This document shows positions 41,533-50,911 of a DNA stretch of 64,000 nt, in pieces. The first letter of the stretch is position 1. Each line of letters begins with the position of its first letter. Both the position numbers and the translations under genes were made by a program. A model generated the notes under the pieces. It was not told the origin of the DNA and searched no databases. It saw only the letters and a program-made list of their open reading frames with translations. Source of the DNA: Rhizobium sp. CG5 (GTDB lineage: Bacteria; Pseudomonadota; Alphaproteobacteria; Rhizobiales; Rhizobiaceae); contig NZ_JABAEF010000009.1 of NCBI RefSeq assembly GCF_023701945.1, forward strand, positions 186,001 to 250,000, read 5' to 3'.

Positions 41533-42378
41533 TTACTGCGTCTTGGGGATGCTCCACGGAAAGAACAGTTTTTGCGCCAGCGCTACCAGCTGGAACAGGA
41601 TGAGCGACATCAGCACGAGGATGCCAAGGCCCGCCCAGGCCTGCGGCAGCTTGAAGAAGGATGTCGAGAACTGGATGAAATAGCCGATGCCTTTTTCGGC
41701 GGCGACGAATTCGGCGACAACCGCGCCGATGACGGCCAGCGTGATCGAGATCTTCAGCGCCGAGAAGATGTAGGGCACGGCATAGGGCAGGCGGATCTGG
41801 GTGATCTCGCGCCAGACCGGGGCTTTGAGGCTTTTCGACAGCTCGATCAGTTCCGGCGGCGTTGCCATCAGGCCGGTTGCGGTGGAGACCACCAGCGGAA
41901 AGAAGGTGATCAGGCAGGTGATGACGATGCGCGGCGCATCGCCAGAGCCGAGCACGACGATGATGATCGGCGCCACGGCAACGACCGGGGTCGACTGGAC
42001 GACGACGAGGATCGGATAGAGGGCACGCGACAGCATTTTCGACTTGGTCAGCACGATGGCGATCGGCAGCGATATGGCAATCGAGATGAAGTAGCCGAGC
42101 AGCGCGACGCGCAGCGTCGCCCAGACATGGTCGAGCCAGCGCAGCGCGGTGATCTCGCTGAAGCCCGTTGTCAGGATACGCGAGGGGGCCGGCAGCATAT
42201 AGGTCGGGATGGCGAAGAGGTGGCAGGCGATTTCCCAGAAGGCCACCACCAGCACGAAGGTGCCGACCGGCAGCACGCCTGGCGTATCCAGCCAGCGGTG
42301 CAGGACCTGGCCGATCGTCTCACGATCCTCAGGCAACGCGCTTGAGGAGGAGATTGCGGAGGTGTCCGGTGTAGTCAT
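41533..42378 (-). CDS. ABC transporter permease (SsuC/TauC-like)
   Basis: A 281-residue membrane protein with about six transmembrane segments (for example GTFVLVVAFWEIACHLFAIP). The coupling loop is LIELSKSLKAPVWREITQI, as in the SsuC/TauC/NitB group. ATG 42378 has AAGGTG about 5 bases upstream and overlaps the ATPase gene by 50 bases, a longer overlap than normal but supported by the ribosome site. It imports the ligand of the binding protein at 43116-44114. Confidence 0.9.
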   Translation of the reverse strand: MTTPDTSAISSSSALPEDRETIGQVLHRWLDTPGVLPVGTFVLVVAFWEIACHLFAIPTYMLPAPSRILTTGFSEITALRWLDHVWATLRVALLGYFISIAISLPIAIVLTKSKMLSRALYPILVVVQSTPVVAVAPIIIVVLGSGDAPRIVITCLITFFPLVVSTATGLMATPPELIELSKSLKAPVWREITQIRLPYAVPYIFSALKISITLAVIGAVVAEFVAAEKGIGYFIQFSTSFFKLPQAWAGLGILVLMSLILFQLVALAQKLFFPWSIPKTQ

Positions 42379-43111
42379 GCATCACCTTTGTGCTGGAAGT
42401 CTCGACGCCGCGCGGGCGCGGAATGCTGATCTCGATGTCCTCGATGATGGTGCCTGGCCGGCCGCTCATGACCAGGACCCGATCGGCCAGCAGCACCGCT
42501 TCGCTGATCGAATGGGTGATGAACAGCACCGTCTTCGGCTGGGCTTCCCAGATCCGCAACAGCTCGAAGCCCATCTCTTCGCGGGTCAAAGCATCGAGCG
42601 CCGAGAAGGGCTCGTCCATCAGCAGGATATCGGGATTGAGATGCAGGGCGCGGGCAATGCCGACGCGCTGCTGCATGCCGCCCGAGAGTTCGGCGGGCAG
42701 GCGTTTTTCAAAACCGGTGAGGCCCACCTTGTCGAGCAATTGCTTGGCCCGCTGCCGGTCTTCGGCGGATACCCGGCCGGTCTTGTGGCGGACGGGGAAG
42801 ACGATATTGTCCTCGATATTGGCCCAGGGCAGCAGCGTCGGCTTCTGGAAGACGATGCCGACATCGTCGCGGGGTTCGCTGACCTTGTAGCCGAACACTT
42901 CGACCGAACCGGATGTCGCCGGCAACAGGCCGGCAATCGAGCGCAGCAGGGTCGATTTGCCGCAGCCCGACGGCCCGAGAACCGCCACGAACTGGTGGCG
43001 GCTGACGTCGAAGGTCACCCCGCGCAGGGCCTCAAGCGGGCCGGAGGAGGTCTTGTAGACCTGCCCCATGTTCTTGAAGGACAAAGCGGGAGGTGAGAGG
43101 CTCGAGCTCAT
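42329..43111 (-). CDS. ABC transporter ATP-binding protein (SsuB/TauB-like)
   Basis: A 260-residue ATPase with Walker A GPSGCGKSTLL, signature LSGGMQQRVGIARAL, Walker B LLMDEPFSALD and switch THSISEAV. The His-Ser-Ile-x-Glu-Ala form is typical of nitrate, sulfonate and taurine importers. ATG 43111 is 4 bases from the binding-protein stop. An open frame upstream lies in another reading of that gene. The end overlaps the permease gene. Confidence 0.91.
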   Translation of the reverse strand: MSSSLSPPALSFKNMGQVYKTSSGPLEALRGVTFDVSRHQFVAVLGPSGCGKSTLLRSIAGLLPATSGSVEVFGYKVSEPRDDVGIVFQKPTLLPWANIEDNIVFPVRHKTGRVSAEDRQRAKQLLDKVGLTGFEKRLPAELSGGMQQRVGIARALHLNPDILLMDEPFSALDALTREEMGFELLRIWEAQPKTVLFITHSISEAVLLADRVLVMSGRPGTIIEDIEISIPRPRGVETSSTKVMHDYTGHLRNLLLKRVA

Positions 43112-43115
43112 CGGC

Positions 43116-44114
43116 TCATTCCGCCAGGAAGCTGCGGTTGACCATGGCTTCGGGGTCGAGCGCTGCCGGCTCAAGCTTCTGGGCGGCGGAGACGCGCTTC
43201 CAGGTTTCAGCCAGACGGGCCGTCTCAAACACGCCGAGGCCGTCCTTGTCGGTGACATCGTTGAATTCGAGGATCAGGGTATCCATGATGGCGCCCTTGA
43301 CGTCGTCGACCGACAGTTCCGGCACGATCTTGTTGACCGCAACCGCCGACTCGTCCGGGTTGCTCTTCACATATTCGAGCGATTTCTTGAATGCCTTGAC
43401 GAAACGCTTGGCAACATCGGGGCGCTCGGTGATGAACTTGTCGGAGGCCAGCAGCGAGGCGGAATAAAGGTCGAGGCCGGCGGAATACCACGGCAGCACC
43501 TCCAGCTCCTTGCCGGCGCTTGCCGCCTGCTTGGTGAAGACGCTGACATTGGTCATCCAGGCAATGATCACTTCCGAGGCGCCGGTCATCAGCATGGGGC
43601 CGAGCGCGCCGGGATCGGCCTTGGTGAGTGTGATGTCGGCTTCGGTCATGCCCTTGTCGGCCAGAACCAGCGGCAGGAAGACGTTGGAGGAGGTGAACGG
43701 CGAGGTTGCCACCTGCTTGCCCTTGACGTCCTCGATCTTGGTGACGCCGGTGCCCTTGATGGCGAAGAAGGCATGCGGGCCCTTGTTGAAGATCGACATG
43801 ATCGCCGTGATGCCGACCTTTTCGGTGACCTTGGCGGCCATCAGCGCGCCGATATCGGCGGAGCCGACATCGGAGGTTCCGGCGGCAAGCCGGGTAATTG
43901 CTTCCGTCGATCCGCGGCCGGGCTCGATCGCCACTTCGATGCCTTCGTCGGCGCAGAAGCCCTTGTCGATGCAGACATAGATCGGTGCCTTGTCGCCGCC
44001 CGGCAGCCAGTCAAGCTGGAAGACCACCTTGTCGGCGGCAGCCGCAGATCCTGCGGTCAGCAACGCGGCGACGGTGGCGGCGGATAGCGTTTTCGAAATG
44101 CGTGCAATCGACAT
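43116..44114 (-). CDS. ABC transporter substrate-binding protein (NMT1/SsuA-like)
   Basis: A 332-residue periplasmic protein. The signal peptide MSIARISKTLSAATVAALL is followed by cleavage near GSAAAADK. The family opening is VVFQLDWLPGGDKAPIYVC, followed by GRGSTEAITRLAAGTSDVGS and VKGKQVATSPFTSSN. Such proteins bind pyrimidines, sulfonates, nitrate or other small compounds. GGAGA lies 12 bases before ATG 44114. It is the first gene of a four-gene unit ending in the dioxygenase. Confidence 0.9.
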   Translation of the reverse strand: MSIARISKTLSAATVAALLTAGSAAAADKVVFQLDWLPGGDKAPIYVCIDKGFCADEGIEVAIEPGRGSTEAITRLAAGTSDVGSADIGALMAAKVTEKVGITAIMSIFNKGPHAFFAIKGTGVTKIEDVKGKQVATSPFTSSNVFLPLVLADKGMTEADITLTKADPGALGPMLMTGASEVIIAWMTNVSVFTKQAASAGKELEVLPWYSAGLDLYSASLLASDKFITERPDVAKRFVKAFKKSLEYVKSNPDESAVAVNKIVPELSVDDVKGAIMDTLILEFNDVTDKDGLGVFETARLAETWKRVSAAQKLEPAALDPEAMVNRSFLAE

Positions 44115-44581
44115 TGGCAGATCGTCTCCTGTTGATCCTGATAGCGTCCGACCGTCGGATCTGGCTTGCCGTCTGCGTGCGCCGGGATGCAGGTTTTCGG
44201 ATGCTGGCAAAAGCATGGCGCGGCAATGGGCGGCAAACCGGCCGTGGGCCGGCATGTCTCGAGCAATGTCCCGGGCTGTTCCCTGACCGCTTCTACTCGG
44301 TTTCAGGGGTGCAGTTTTCATGCCAGATGGCTATGTGGCGCCTGCCTTGGGTCTCGGCGGACAGCCCGGCCTGGCGATGTGGAGCATTGTCTAAAATAAG
44401 GCCAGACCGCACCAAGGCGATGATTAATATTTGGTCAATTCGCCCACTGCCCGGGATTTTGGGCATGGCGGGAGCGCCGGCGCTGCCGGACAAAAAGCCT
44501 GGTGTAGTATGGCGCTAATACCCGTTGATCTGACGGAATTGCTAGCATGTCCGTGACATTCCACAACGGGAGGATGATGCT
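44115..44581. other. Divergent 467-base spacer
   Basis: This gap lies between the leftward NMT1-type transporter operon and the rightward DJ-1/PfpI gene, so it should hold both promoters. A more A/T-rich stretch at about 44390-44445 (GATTAATATTTGGTCAATTC) is a plausible promoter for the rightward gene. TTGGTCAATT there resembles half of the palindrome at 22846-22859. Short open frames in the spacer have no ribosome sites or recognisable domains. Confidence 0.5.
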
Positions 44582-45151
44582 ATGTCGACCAAGAAAATCC
44601 TGATGATCACCGGTGATTTTGCCGAGGATTATGAAACCATGGTGCCGTTCCAGACGCTGCTTGCGGTCGGACATACGGTGCATGGGGTGTGCCCCGGCAA
44701 GAAGGCGGGTCAGATCATCGCAACCTCGATCCACGATTTCGAGGGCGACCAGACCTATTCGGAAAAGCGCGGCCACAATTTCGCGCTCAACGCCACTTTC
44801 GCCGATATCGACCCCAAGGACTACGACGCCCTGGTCATCCCGGGCGGGCGGGCGCCGGAATATCTGCGGCTGGATGCCAATGTCATTTCGGCCGTGAAGC
44901 ATTTCTTCGATGCTGACAAGCCGGTGGCCGCCGTTTGCCACGGTGCGCAGATTTTGGCCGCGGCCCGGGTGCTTGAGGGGCGAACCTGTTCCGCTTACCC
45001 GGCCTGCCGCCCCGAGGTCGAGTTGGCTGGCGGCATCTATGCCGAGATTGCCATCGACGCGGCCGTCACCGACGGCAATCTGGTCACCGCGCCCGCCTGG
45101 CCGGCGCATCCGGCCTGGCTCAAGCAGTTCATGGCCGTACTCGACGCCTGA
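44582..45151 (+). CDS. DJ-1/PfpI family protein
   Basis: A 189-residue class I glutamine-amidotransferase-like protein. The nucleophile elbow is [16 protein letters not shown] with the Cys, a Glu/Asp-bearing [13 protein letters not shown] near the N-terminus, and [24 protein letters not shown] lies 7 bases before ATG 44582. Members are proteases, glyoxalases, deglycases or chaperones. The order resembles stress-related PfpI proteins. No link to its neighbours is evident. Confidence 0.88.
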   Translation: MSTKKILMITGDFAEDYETMVPFQTLLAVGHTVHGVCPGKKAGQIIATSIHDFEGDQTYSEKRGHNFALNATFADIDPKDYDALVIPGGRAPEYLRLDANVISAVKHFFDADKPVAAVCHGAQILAAARVLEGRTCSAYPACRPEVELAGGIYAEIAIDAAVTDGNLVTAPAWPAHPAWLKQFMAVLDA

Positions 45152-45259
45152 GCTGCCGTCTGTCGGCGGAGAGACAAGGAGGGGAGGGCTTCCGGGCCCT
45201 TCCGTTTCGCGTTAGTCTCCGTCTTGTCCTTCAAAGACATGCGCATCCGGGAGGAAACC

Positions 45260-45610
45260 ATGTGCAAGCTCTTCATCCAGGCCGACCCCACCCTGTGGGA
45301 GAGCCATACCAAGTCGATGCGGATCGACGGCATGGTGACCAGCGTGCGGCTGGAGAATTTCTTCTGTATGACGCTGGAGGAAATCGGCCGGCGCGACGGA
45401 ATGAATACCATCCAGCTGATCGCCAAGCTCTACAATGAATCCATCGATGCCGGCCATGATCTCGGCAATTTCACCTCGTTCCTGCGCGTCTGCTGCGGCC
45501 GTTATCTGGCGCTGCAACTGTCCGGCGACATCCCCGACAACACGGACCTGCCGATCAGCTCGCTTGATGCCGACCGGATCCTGACGGCCGAAAACTCCAA
45601 GTATCACTGA
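45260..45610 (+). CDS. Ribbon-helix-helix domain protein
   Basis: A 116-residue protein with a beta-strand then two helices: TKSMRIDGMVTSVRLENFFC, MTLEEIGRRDGMNTIQLIAK and FTSFLRVCCGRYLALQL. This is the ribbon-helix-helix type seen in small alphaproteobacterial proteins often labelled aryl-sulfate-sulfotransferase-like. ATG 45260 follows GGGAGG by about 5 bases. It probably binds DNA as a dimer. Its target is unknown. A 15-base tandem duplication covers the stop codon. Confidence 0.82.
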   Translation: MCKLFIQADPTLWESHTKSMRIDGMVTSVRLENFFCMTLEEIGRRDGMNTIQLIAKLYNESIDAGHDLGNFTSFLRVCCGRYLALQLSGDIPDNTDLPISSLDADRILTAENSKYH

Positions 45611-45630
45611 TCGGCGTATCACTGATCGGC
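45601..45630. repeat. Perfect 15-base tandem duplication over a stop codon
   Basis: GTATCACTGATCGGC occurs twice in direct succession (45601-45615 and 45616-45630). The first copy holds the last residues and TGA stop of the ribbon-helix-helix gene, and the second repeats the same end in the non-coding spacer. It looks like replication slippage. Confidence 0.9.
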
Positions 45631-45665
45631 TTGTCGGTCCTGGGTTTGCAGATCGCGTTCGCCCC

Positions 45666-46574
45666 CTACCGTTTCAACATGCGCGGATCGAGCGCATCGC
45701 GGATCGCGTCGCCGATATAGTTGACGGAGAGCACGGTCAGCGAAATGGCAAGCCCCGGCCATAGCACGCGCGATGGGGTGATCTGCAGGAAGTTGGCGCC
45801 ATCGAACAGCAGCCGGCCCCAGGTCGGGAAGTCGGAGGGGAAGCCGAGCCCGAGAAAGCTTAGCGCCGATTCCGTGATGATCGCCGAGGCGATGCCGAGC
45901 GTTGCCGAAACCATGATGGAGCTCATGACATTCGGCAGGATGTGCTTCAGGATGATGCGATACTGGTGCATGCCGCTCGATTTGGCCGCCAGGATGAACT
46001 CCTGGCTTTTGACCGCCAGCACGTCGCCGCGCACGATGCGGGCGGTGTGCATCCAGCTGGTTATCCCGATGACGAAGACGATCAGGATGAAGATGCCGGT
46101 TTCCGGGCCGAAGGCGGCTCGAAGCGTGTCGCGGAACAGCATGATGATCACCAGCAGCAGCGGCAGCAGGGGCAGGGCGAGGAACAGGTCGGTGATGCGC
46201 ATCAACAGCCCGTCGATGCGCCTGAAAAAGCCCGAGAGCACGCCGACCAGCGTTCCGAGAAACAGCGCCAGCAGCATGGCCGTCATGCCGACCGCCAGCG
46301 AAATCTGTCCGCCAGCCAGAACCTGGGCCAGCATGTCATGGCCGAGATTGTCGGTCCCGAACGGATGGGCAAAGGACGGCCCCTGGTTCTTGGCGCGGAT
46401 GTCGATCTTGTTGGGGTCGATGGTATGGATCAACGGCCCGAGATAGACCGCCACCACGATGAAGGCGAACACCGCCAGCCCCGCCACGCCGCCGGAATGG
46501 GCCCTGAACTGTCGCCACAGGTCGCCGGCAAAGGATCGTGACGGGCTGTCGACCGTCTGTGTCGCATCAGTCAT
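45666..46574 (-). CDS. Peptide-type ABC transporter permease (DppC/OppC-like)
   Basis: A 302-residue membrane protein. The first transmembrane segment is GGVAGLAVFAFIVVAVYLG. The DppC marker is HPFGTDNLGHDMLAQVLAGG, the coupling loop FILAAKSSGMHQYRIILKH, and SALSFLGLGFPSDFPTWG follows. ATG 46574 overlaps the DppB-like gene by 8 bases. It forms the pore with that product. The ATPase component is encoded on the other strand at 50912-52753. Confidence 0.92.
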   Translation of the reverse strand: MTDATQTVDSPSRSFAGDLWRQFRAHSGGVAGLAVFAFIVVAVYLGPLIHTIDPNKIDIRAKNQGPSFAHPFGTDNLGHDMLAQVLAGGQISLAVGMTAMLLALFLGTLVGVLSGFFRRIDGLLMRITDLFLALPLLPLLLVIIMLFRDTLRAAFGPETGIFILIVFVIGITSWMHTARIVRGDVLAVKSQEFILAAKSSGMHQYRIILKHILPNVMSSIMVSATLGIASAIITESALSFLGLGFPSDFPTWGRLLFDGANFLQITPSRVLWPGLAISLTVLSVNYIGDAIRDALDPRMLKR

Positions 46575-47577
46575 AGCGGATCCTCGGGTCTAGGATGCCG
46601 TAGAGAACATCGGCAATCAGGTTGAACAGGACGATGAGGACGGCGAAGATGAAGGTCAGCGTCTGCACCAGCGGGATATCGGCCCCCTGGATGGCGATGA
46701 TCAGCAATTGCCCGAGCCCGTTCACCCGGAAGATCTGCTCGGTGATGATGGCGCCCGAAAAGATCGTCGGCACGCCGAGCGCGATGACGGTGACCACCGG
46801 GATCAGGCTGTTGCGCAGGACATGGACCAGAAGCACGGTCTTTTCCTTGACGCCCTTGGCGCGGGCGGTGCGCACATAGTCCTGATGCAGGTTGTCGAGC
46901 ATGGAGGCGCGCACGAACCGGCTGATCTGCGAGGTATTGAACAGCGTCAGGACCAGCACCGGCAGGAACATCTGCTTGACCTGCAGGACGAAACTCGACC
47001 AGTCGTTGACCACCAGATTGGTGTCGTAGATCGACGGGAACCATTGCAGGTAGGACGAGAAGATGACGATCAGCAGCACGCCGGTGAAGAAGGTCGGAAC
47101 GGAATAGCCGACCATCGAGACGAAGGTGCCGATCTGGTCGAAGATCGAATATTGCTTGTAGGCGGAGATCACCCCGATCGGAATCGCCAGCAAAACGCCG
47201 AACACATAGGACAGGCCGACGACCCACAGCGTCTGCGGCAGGCGCTGCACGATCAGGTCGACGACCGGGCTGCGGGTTGCCCAGGACAGCACACGCATGC
47301 GTTCGCCCGTGCCGATGGTCAGGCCGGTCAGTTCCTCGAAGATGTTCAGCGGTTCGTTGATGAAGAACTGCTGCAGCCATTTCAGGAAGCGGATGAGGAA
47401 AGGCTGGTCCAGGCCCAGCGCCGCGCGCATCTGTTCGCGCACTTCCGGCGGAATGGTCAGGGGCAATTCGCCGAGCGGATCGTTGGGAGCCAGATCGAGC
47501 AGGGCGAAAATAACGAAACTGATAATCAGTAGCGTCGGGATTGCAAACAGCAATCGCCGCAGCGTGAAGCTGAACAT
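46567..47577 (-). CDS. Peptide-type ABC transporter permease (DppB/OppB-like)
   Basis: A 336-residue membrane protein that starts MFSFTLRRLLFAIPTLLIIS, with DLAPNDPLGELPLTIPPEVR, the SYVFGVLLAIPIGVISAYKQ transmembrane and loop region, and the coupling loop YVRTARAKGVKEKTVLLVH. These are typical of the OppB/DppB group. It lies 77 bases after the binding-protein gene on the same strand. Confidence 0.92.
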   Translation of the reverse strand: MFSFTLRRLLFAIPTLLIISFVIFALLDLAPNDPLGELPLTIPPEVREQMRAALGLDQPFLIRFLKWLQQFFINEPLNIFEELTGLTIGTGERMRVLSWATRSPVVDLIVQRLPQTLWVVGLSYVFGVLLAIPIGVISAYKQYSIFDQIGTFVSMVGYSVPTFFTGVLLIVIFSSYLQWFPSIYDTNLVVNDWSSFVLQVKQMFLPVLVLTLFNTSQISRFVRASMLDNLHQDYVRTARAKGVKEKTVLLVHVLRNSLIPVVTVIALGVPTIFSGAIITEQIFRVNGLGQLLIIAIQGADIPLVQTLTFIFAVLIVLFNLIADVLYGILDPRIRYD

Positions 47578-47654
47578 TGGATGATCTCCGAACTGTCACG
47601 AAGTGAAATGCGATCGCCGGGCCAGAGCGTTGCACTGGCCCGGCAAAGAGGCAC

Positions 47655-49364
47655 TTACTTCTTGCGCGACCAGTCGGCGACGTTCCACAGCTCGCTATCC
47701 CAGGCGTTCATCTTGACGCCTTCAAGGGTTGCCGAGACAGCCGAGGGCTGGCCGCGATGGATCAGCGGGATCTGCGCCACGTCATTGCTCAGCATGTCGT
47801 TGAGCTTCTTGGCGATCACGGCCCGGTCCTCGAGCTTGCCGGTCTTGCCGAGTTCCTTGACGAGGGCATCGTATTCCGGGTTGCAGTAGCGCACGATGTT
47901 TTCACCCTGCCAGCCGTTGGCCGGGCTTGGAATCTTGTCGCACATCCAGCCGGCCATGTATTTCTCCGGATCGGTGCCGTCGAAGTTGTTGGTGTACATC
48001 TGCACGTCGGCATAGAATTTCTGAAAGGTGTCCGGGCTGGCCGGATCGCCGCCGAAGAACACCGAGGCGCTGACATTGCGCAATTCGCTTTCCACGCCGA
48101 TCTGCTGCCACATGTCCTTGACCAGGGCCTGGGTGGCCTGGCGAACGGAATTGGTGGAGGTCTGGTAGAGGAAGGAGAGCTTCACGCCGTCCTTGGCGCG
48201 AATGCCGTCGGAACCCTTGACCCAGCCGGCATCGTCGAGCAGCTTGTTGGCCGCATCGACATCCTGCTTCAGGCACCAGTCAACGGCGGTCGACACATAG
48301 ATATCCGGGGCCGGCAGAATGTTGCAGGTCGGCTTGCCGTTGTCGCCATAGCCGGCTTCATCGATGATATCGCGATCGATGGCGAGCGACAGCGCCTTGC
48401 GCACCGCCGGATCTTTCAAAGCCGGGTGGGGGCCGGCTTCCTTGGTCGAGCGCTTGTCGCCGAGCGAGGAGTCGACGGCAAACGGGTTGAGATCGATGCG
48501 CTCGACTTGGGTGCCGAAGGCGACCTCGATCTTGCCCTTGCCGGCGGCCATCATGCTGGCCAGCACTTCCGGCTCCACCTGCATGTTCCAGGCATAGTCG
48601 AACTCGCCGGTTTCCAGAACCGAGCGGGCGGCCGAGGCGGCGTCGCCGCCGCCCTTCAGCGTGACGGAGGCAAAGGCGGGCTTGGCGGCATCGCGGTAGT
48701 TCGGGTTGGCGGTAAGCGTCACCACGTCATTCGGCTTGAATTCCTTGACGACGAAGGGGCCGGTACCGATCGGGCCAAAATTGGCCGAGGTGCATTCCGG
48801 CGCCTTGATGCCCATGCAATCCTTGAACTGGGCCGCCTGGATCAGCGGCGACTGGCCTCCGACAAGGGCACTGTAGGGATACGGCTTGGGATCGGTGAAG
48901 GAGATCTTGATGGTGGAAGGATCGACGGCTTCGACATTGCTGACGCCTTCGAAATAGGCGGTCTGGGCGCAGCCGCCATCGGGGGCCGTGCAGTATTTCC
49001 AGGTGAAAATCGCGTCATCGGCGGTCACAGGCGTGCCATCCGACCATTTGAGGTCGGGCTTCAGCTTCCAGGTGATGCTCTTCAGGTCGGCTGCCACGCC
49101 GCCATTTTCAACCGTCGGAATCTCGACGGCCAGCATCGGCACCAGAGCGCCGGTCTCGTCGTAGCGGGCCAGCGGCTCAATGACCATCGAGGCGCCGTAG
49201 ACTTCCTTGGTGCCGCCGGACAGGTACGGGTTGAGCGTCGAGACGGCCTGCCAGAAGATGATCTTCAGATCGCCGTCGGTGCCGCGTTCGGCCAAGGCGG
49301 GCGAACCCGCCAGGGCCATGGCTGCTACCGAGGCTGCCAAAAGGATTCGGTATGTCTGCATCAT
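47655..49364 (-). CDS. Peptide-type ABC transporter substrate-binding protein (family 5)
   Basis: A 569-residue periplasmic protein. The signal peptide MMQTYRILLAASVAAMALAG is cleaved near SPALAERG. Family-5 features are KSITWKLKPDLKWSDGTPVT, DAIFTWKYCTAPDGG, and a long C-terminal domain with DRAVIAKKLNDMLSNDVAQI. AGGGGA lies 7 bases before ATG 49364. The open frame further upstream has no ribosome site. The neighbouring M20 hydrolase on the other strand suggests that the ligand is an N-acyl or peptide-like amide. Confidence 0.92.
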   Translation of the reverse strand: MMQTYRILLAASVAAMALAGSPALAERGTDGDLKIIFWQAVSTLNPYLSGGTKEVYGASMVIEPLARYDETGALVPMLAVEIPTVENGGVAADLKSITWKLKPDLKWSDGTPVTADDAIFTWKYCTAPDGGCAQTAYFEGVSNVEAVDPSTIKISFTDPKPYPYSALVGGQSPLIQAAQFKDCMGIKAPECTSANFGPIGTGPFVVKEFKPNDVVTLTANPNYRDAAKPAFASVTLKGGGDAASAARSVLETGEFDYAWNMQVEPEVLASMMAAGKGKIEVAFGTQVERIDLNPFAVDSSLGDKRSTKEAGPHPALKDPAVRKALSLAIDRDIIDEAGYGDNGKPTCNILPAPDIYVSTAVDWCLKQDVDAANKLLDDAGWVKGSDGIRAKDGVKLSFLYQTSTNSVRQATQALVKDMWQQIGVESELRNVSASVFFGGDPASPDTFQKFYADVQMYTNNFDGTDPEKYMAGWMCDKIPSPANGWQGENIVRYCNPEYDALVKELGKTGKLEDRAVIAKKLNDMLSNDVAQIPLIHRGQPSAVSATLEGVKMNAWDSELWNVADWSRKK

Positions 49365-49690
49365 GTTGTTCCCCTTATTTTTTTGTTTGGAGCTGTGATT
49401 TTGAAATACACCTGATGTCCACCACAAATGACCTCAGGAAACCAATGCCAATCCACTAATATACTGACATGATTTTGTAATTTTGATTGCGCCGCCTCCA
49501 ATGCTTCGGTGTATCCAGCGCCAGCCGCGGATGTATCCCAGCGGACTTGCTCAAAATTTGTGCCATCTAAACACAGGGCTATTTTTCGTTCAAGGCCGAA
49601 AATTGCGGCTTGCAAAAGCGCTTTGACACAGCGCACTATGCCGCCCAACCCATGAGCAGGAACCAAAAACGATAATCGAGGACTGTGCCT
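49365..49690. promoter_or_regulatory. Divergent promoter spacer of the second peptide-type system
   Basis: A 326-base spacer between the binding-protein gene (minus) and the M20 amidohydrolase gene (plus). It is clearly A/T-richer than the surroundings, above all at 49440-49490 (CACTAATATACTGACATGAT). The two halves of one transport-and-hydrolysis system start from here in opposite directions, so a shared regulator site is likely, but no single palindrome stands out. Confidence 0.5.
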
Positions 49691-50854
49691 ATGCCGCTAT
49701 TGAACCGCGCCAGCGAGATGCAGGAAGAGGTGGCTGGATGGCGCCGGCATTTGCATCAGAACCCGGAACTTCTGTACGATGTGCATGAGACGGCGGCCTT
49801 CGTTGCCGACAAGCTGAAATCGTTCGGCTGCGATGTCGTCGAGACGGGAATTGGCCGGACCGGCGTTGTCGGCATCATCAAGGGCAGCCGTGGCGATGGG
49901 CCAACCATCGGGTTTCGCGCTGATATGGATGCCCTGCCGATCCTGGAGGCGAGCGGCAAGGAATGGAGTTCCAAGTCCCCCGGCAAGATGCATGCCTGCG
50001 GCCATGACGGGCATACGTCGATGCTGCTGGGTGCGGCCAAACATCTGACGGAAACGCGCAATTTCAAGGGATCGGTCGCGGTGATCTTCCAGCCGGCCGA
50101 AGAGGGTGGCGGCGGCGGGCTTGCCATGGTGAAGGACGGCATGATGGAAAAGTTCTCCATCCAGGAAGTCTACGGCATGCACAATCACCCCGGCATGGCG
50201 GTTGGCGAATTTGCGACCCGCAAGGGTTCGGTGATGGCGGCCGCCGACCAGTTCGACATCGAGATTTTTGGCCGCAGCGGCCATGCGGCGCAACCGCACA
50301 AGAGCATCGACCCGGTTCTGGCTTCTGCGCAGGTTATCGTGGCACTTCAGTCGATTGCAGCGCGCGAAGCCGATCCCCTGCAGTCCGTCGTGGTGACGGT
50401 GACGAAGATCCATGGCGGCGACGCCTATAATGTCATTCCGGACGGCGTCAAACTCTCCGGCACGGTGCGGACGCTGCTGCCGGCGATGCGCGACATGGCG
50501 GAAAGCCGCATCAAGGAGATCGCCTCGGGGATCGCCATGGCCATGGGCGCCCGGGCCGAGGTTCGCTATCATCGCGGTTATCCCGTCACCTTCAACCATG
50601 CCGATCAGACAGAATTCGCCCTCGACGTGCTGCGCAAGGTGGCTGGCGACAAGGCCGTCAGCGATGATTTCCCGCCGGCCATGGGGGCGGAGGATTTCTC
50701 CTACATGCTGGAAGCGCGGCCAGGGGCCTTCGTGTTCATCGGCAATGGCGACACCGCCAACCTGCACAATTCCTCCTACGATTTCAACGACGACGCCATT
50801 CCCTATGGCATCAGCTACTGGGTGACGCTGGCTGAAACCTCGCTTGCCGCCTGA
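49691..50854 (+). CDS. M20 family amidohydrolase (hippurate hydrolase-like)
   Basis: A 387-residue zinc peptidase-like enzyme. It has the early WRRHLHQNPELLYDVHETAA, the metal and catalytic region GFRADMDALPI, MHACGHDGHTSMLLGAA, FQPAEEGGGGG and the C-terminal MGAEDFSYML. The dimerisation domain starts at FDIEIFGRSGHAAQPHKS. This class (M20D) removes acyl groups from N-acyl amino acids. ATG 49691 has CGAGGA about 10 bases upstream. It is followed by the ATPase gene of the same transport system. Confidence 0.92.
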   Translation: MPLLNRASEMQEEVAGWRRHLHQNPELLYDVHETAAFVADKLKSFGCDVVETGIGRTGVVGIIKGSRGDGPTIGFRADMDALPILEASGKEWSSKSPGKMHACGHDGHTSMLLGAAKHLTETRNFKGSVAVIFQPAEEGGGGGLAMVKDGMMEKFSIQEVYGMHNHPGMAVGEFATRKGSVMAAADQFDIEIFGRSGHAAQPHKSIDPVLASAQVIVALQSIAAREADPLQSVVVTVTKIHGGDAYNVIPDGVKLSGTVRTLLPAMRDMAESRIKEIASGIAMAMGARAEVRYHRGYPVTFNHADQTEFALDVLRKVAGDKAVSDDFPPAMGAEDFSYMLEARPGAFVFIGNGDTANLHNSSYDFNDDAIPYGISYWVTLAETSLAA

Positions 50855-50911
50855 TTGAGGCGGCGATCCGCATCTGCATTGTCTTCGTGTCGAGAACGGG
50901 AAGGTCTATTC

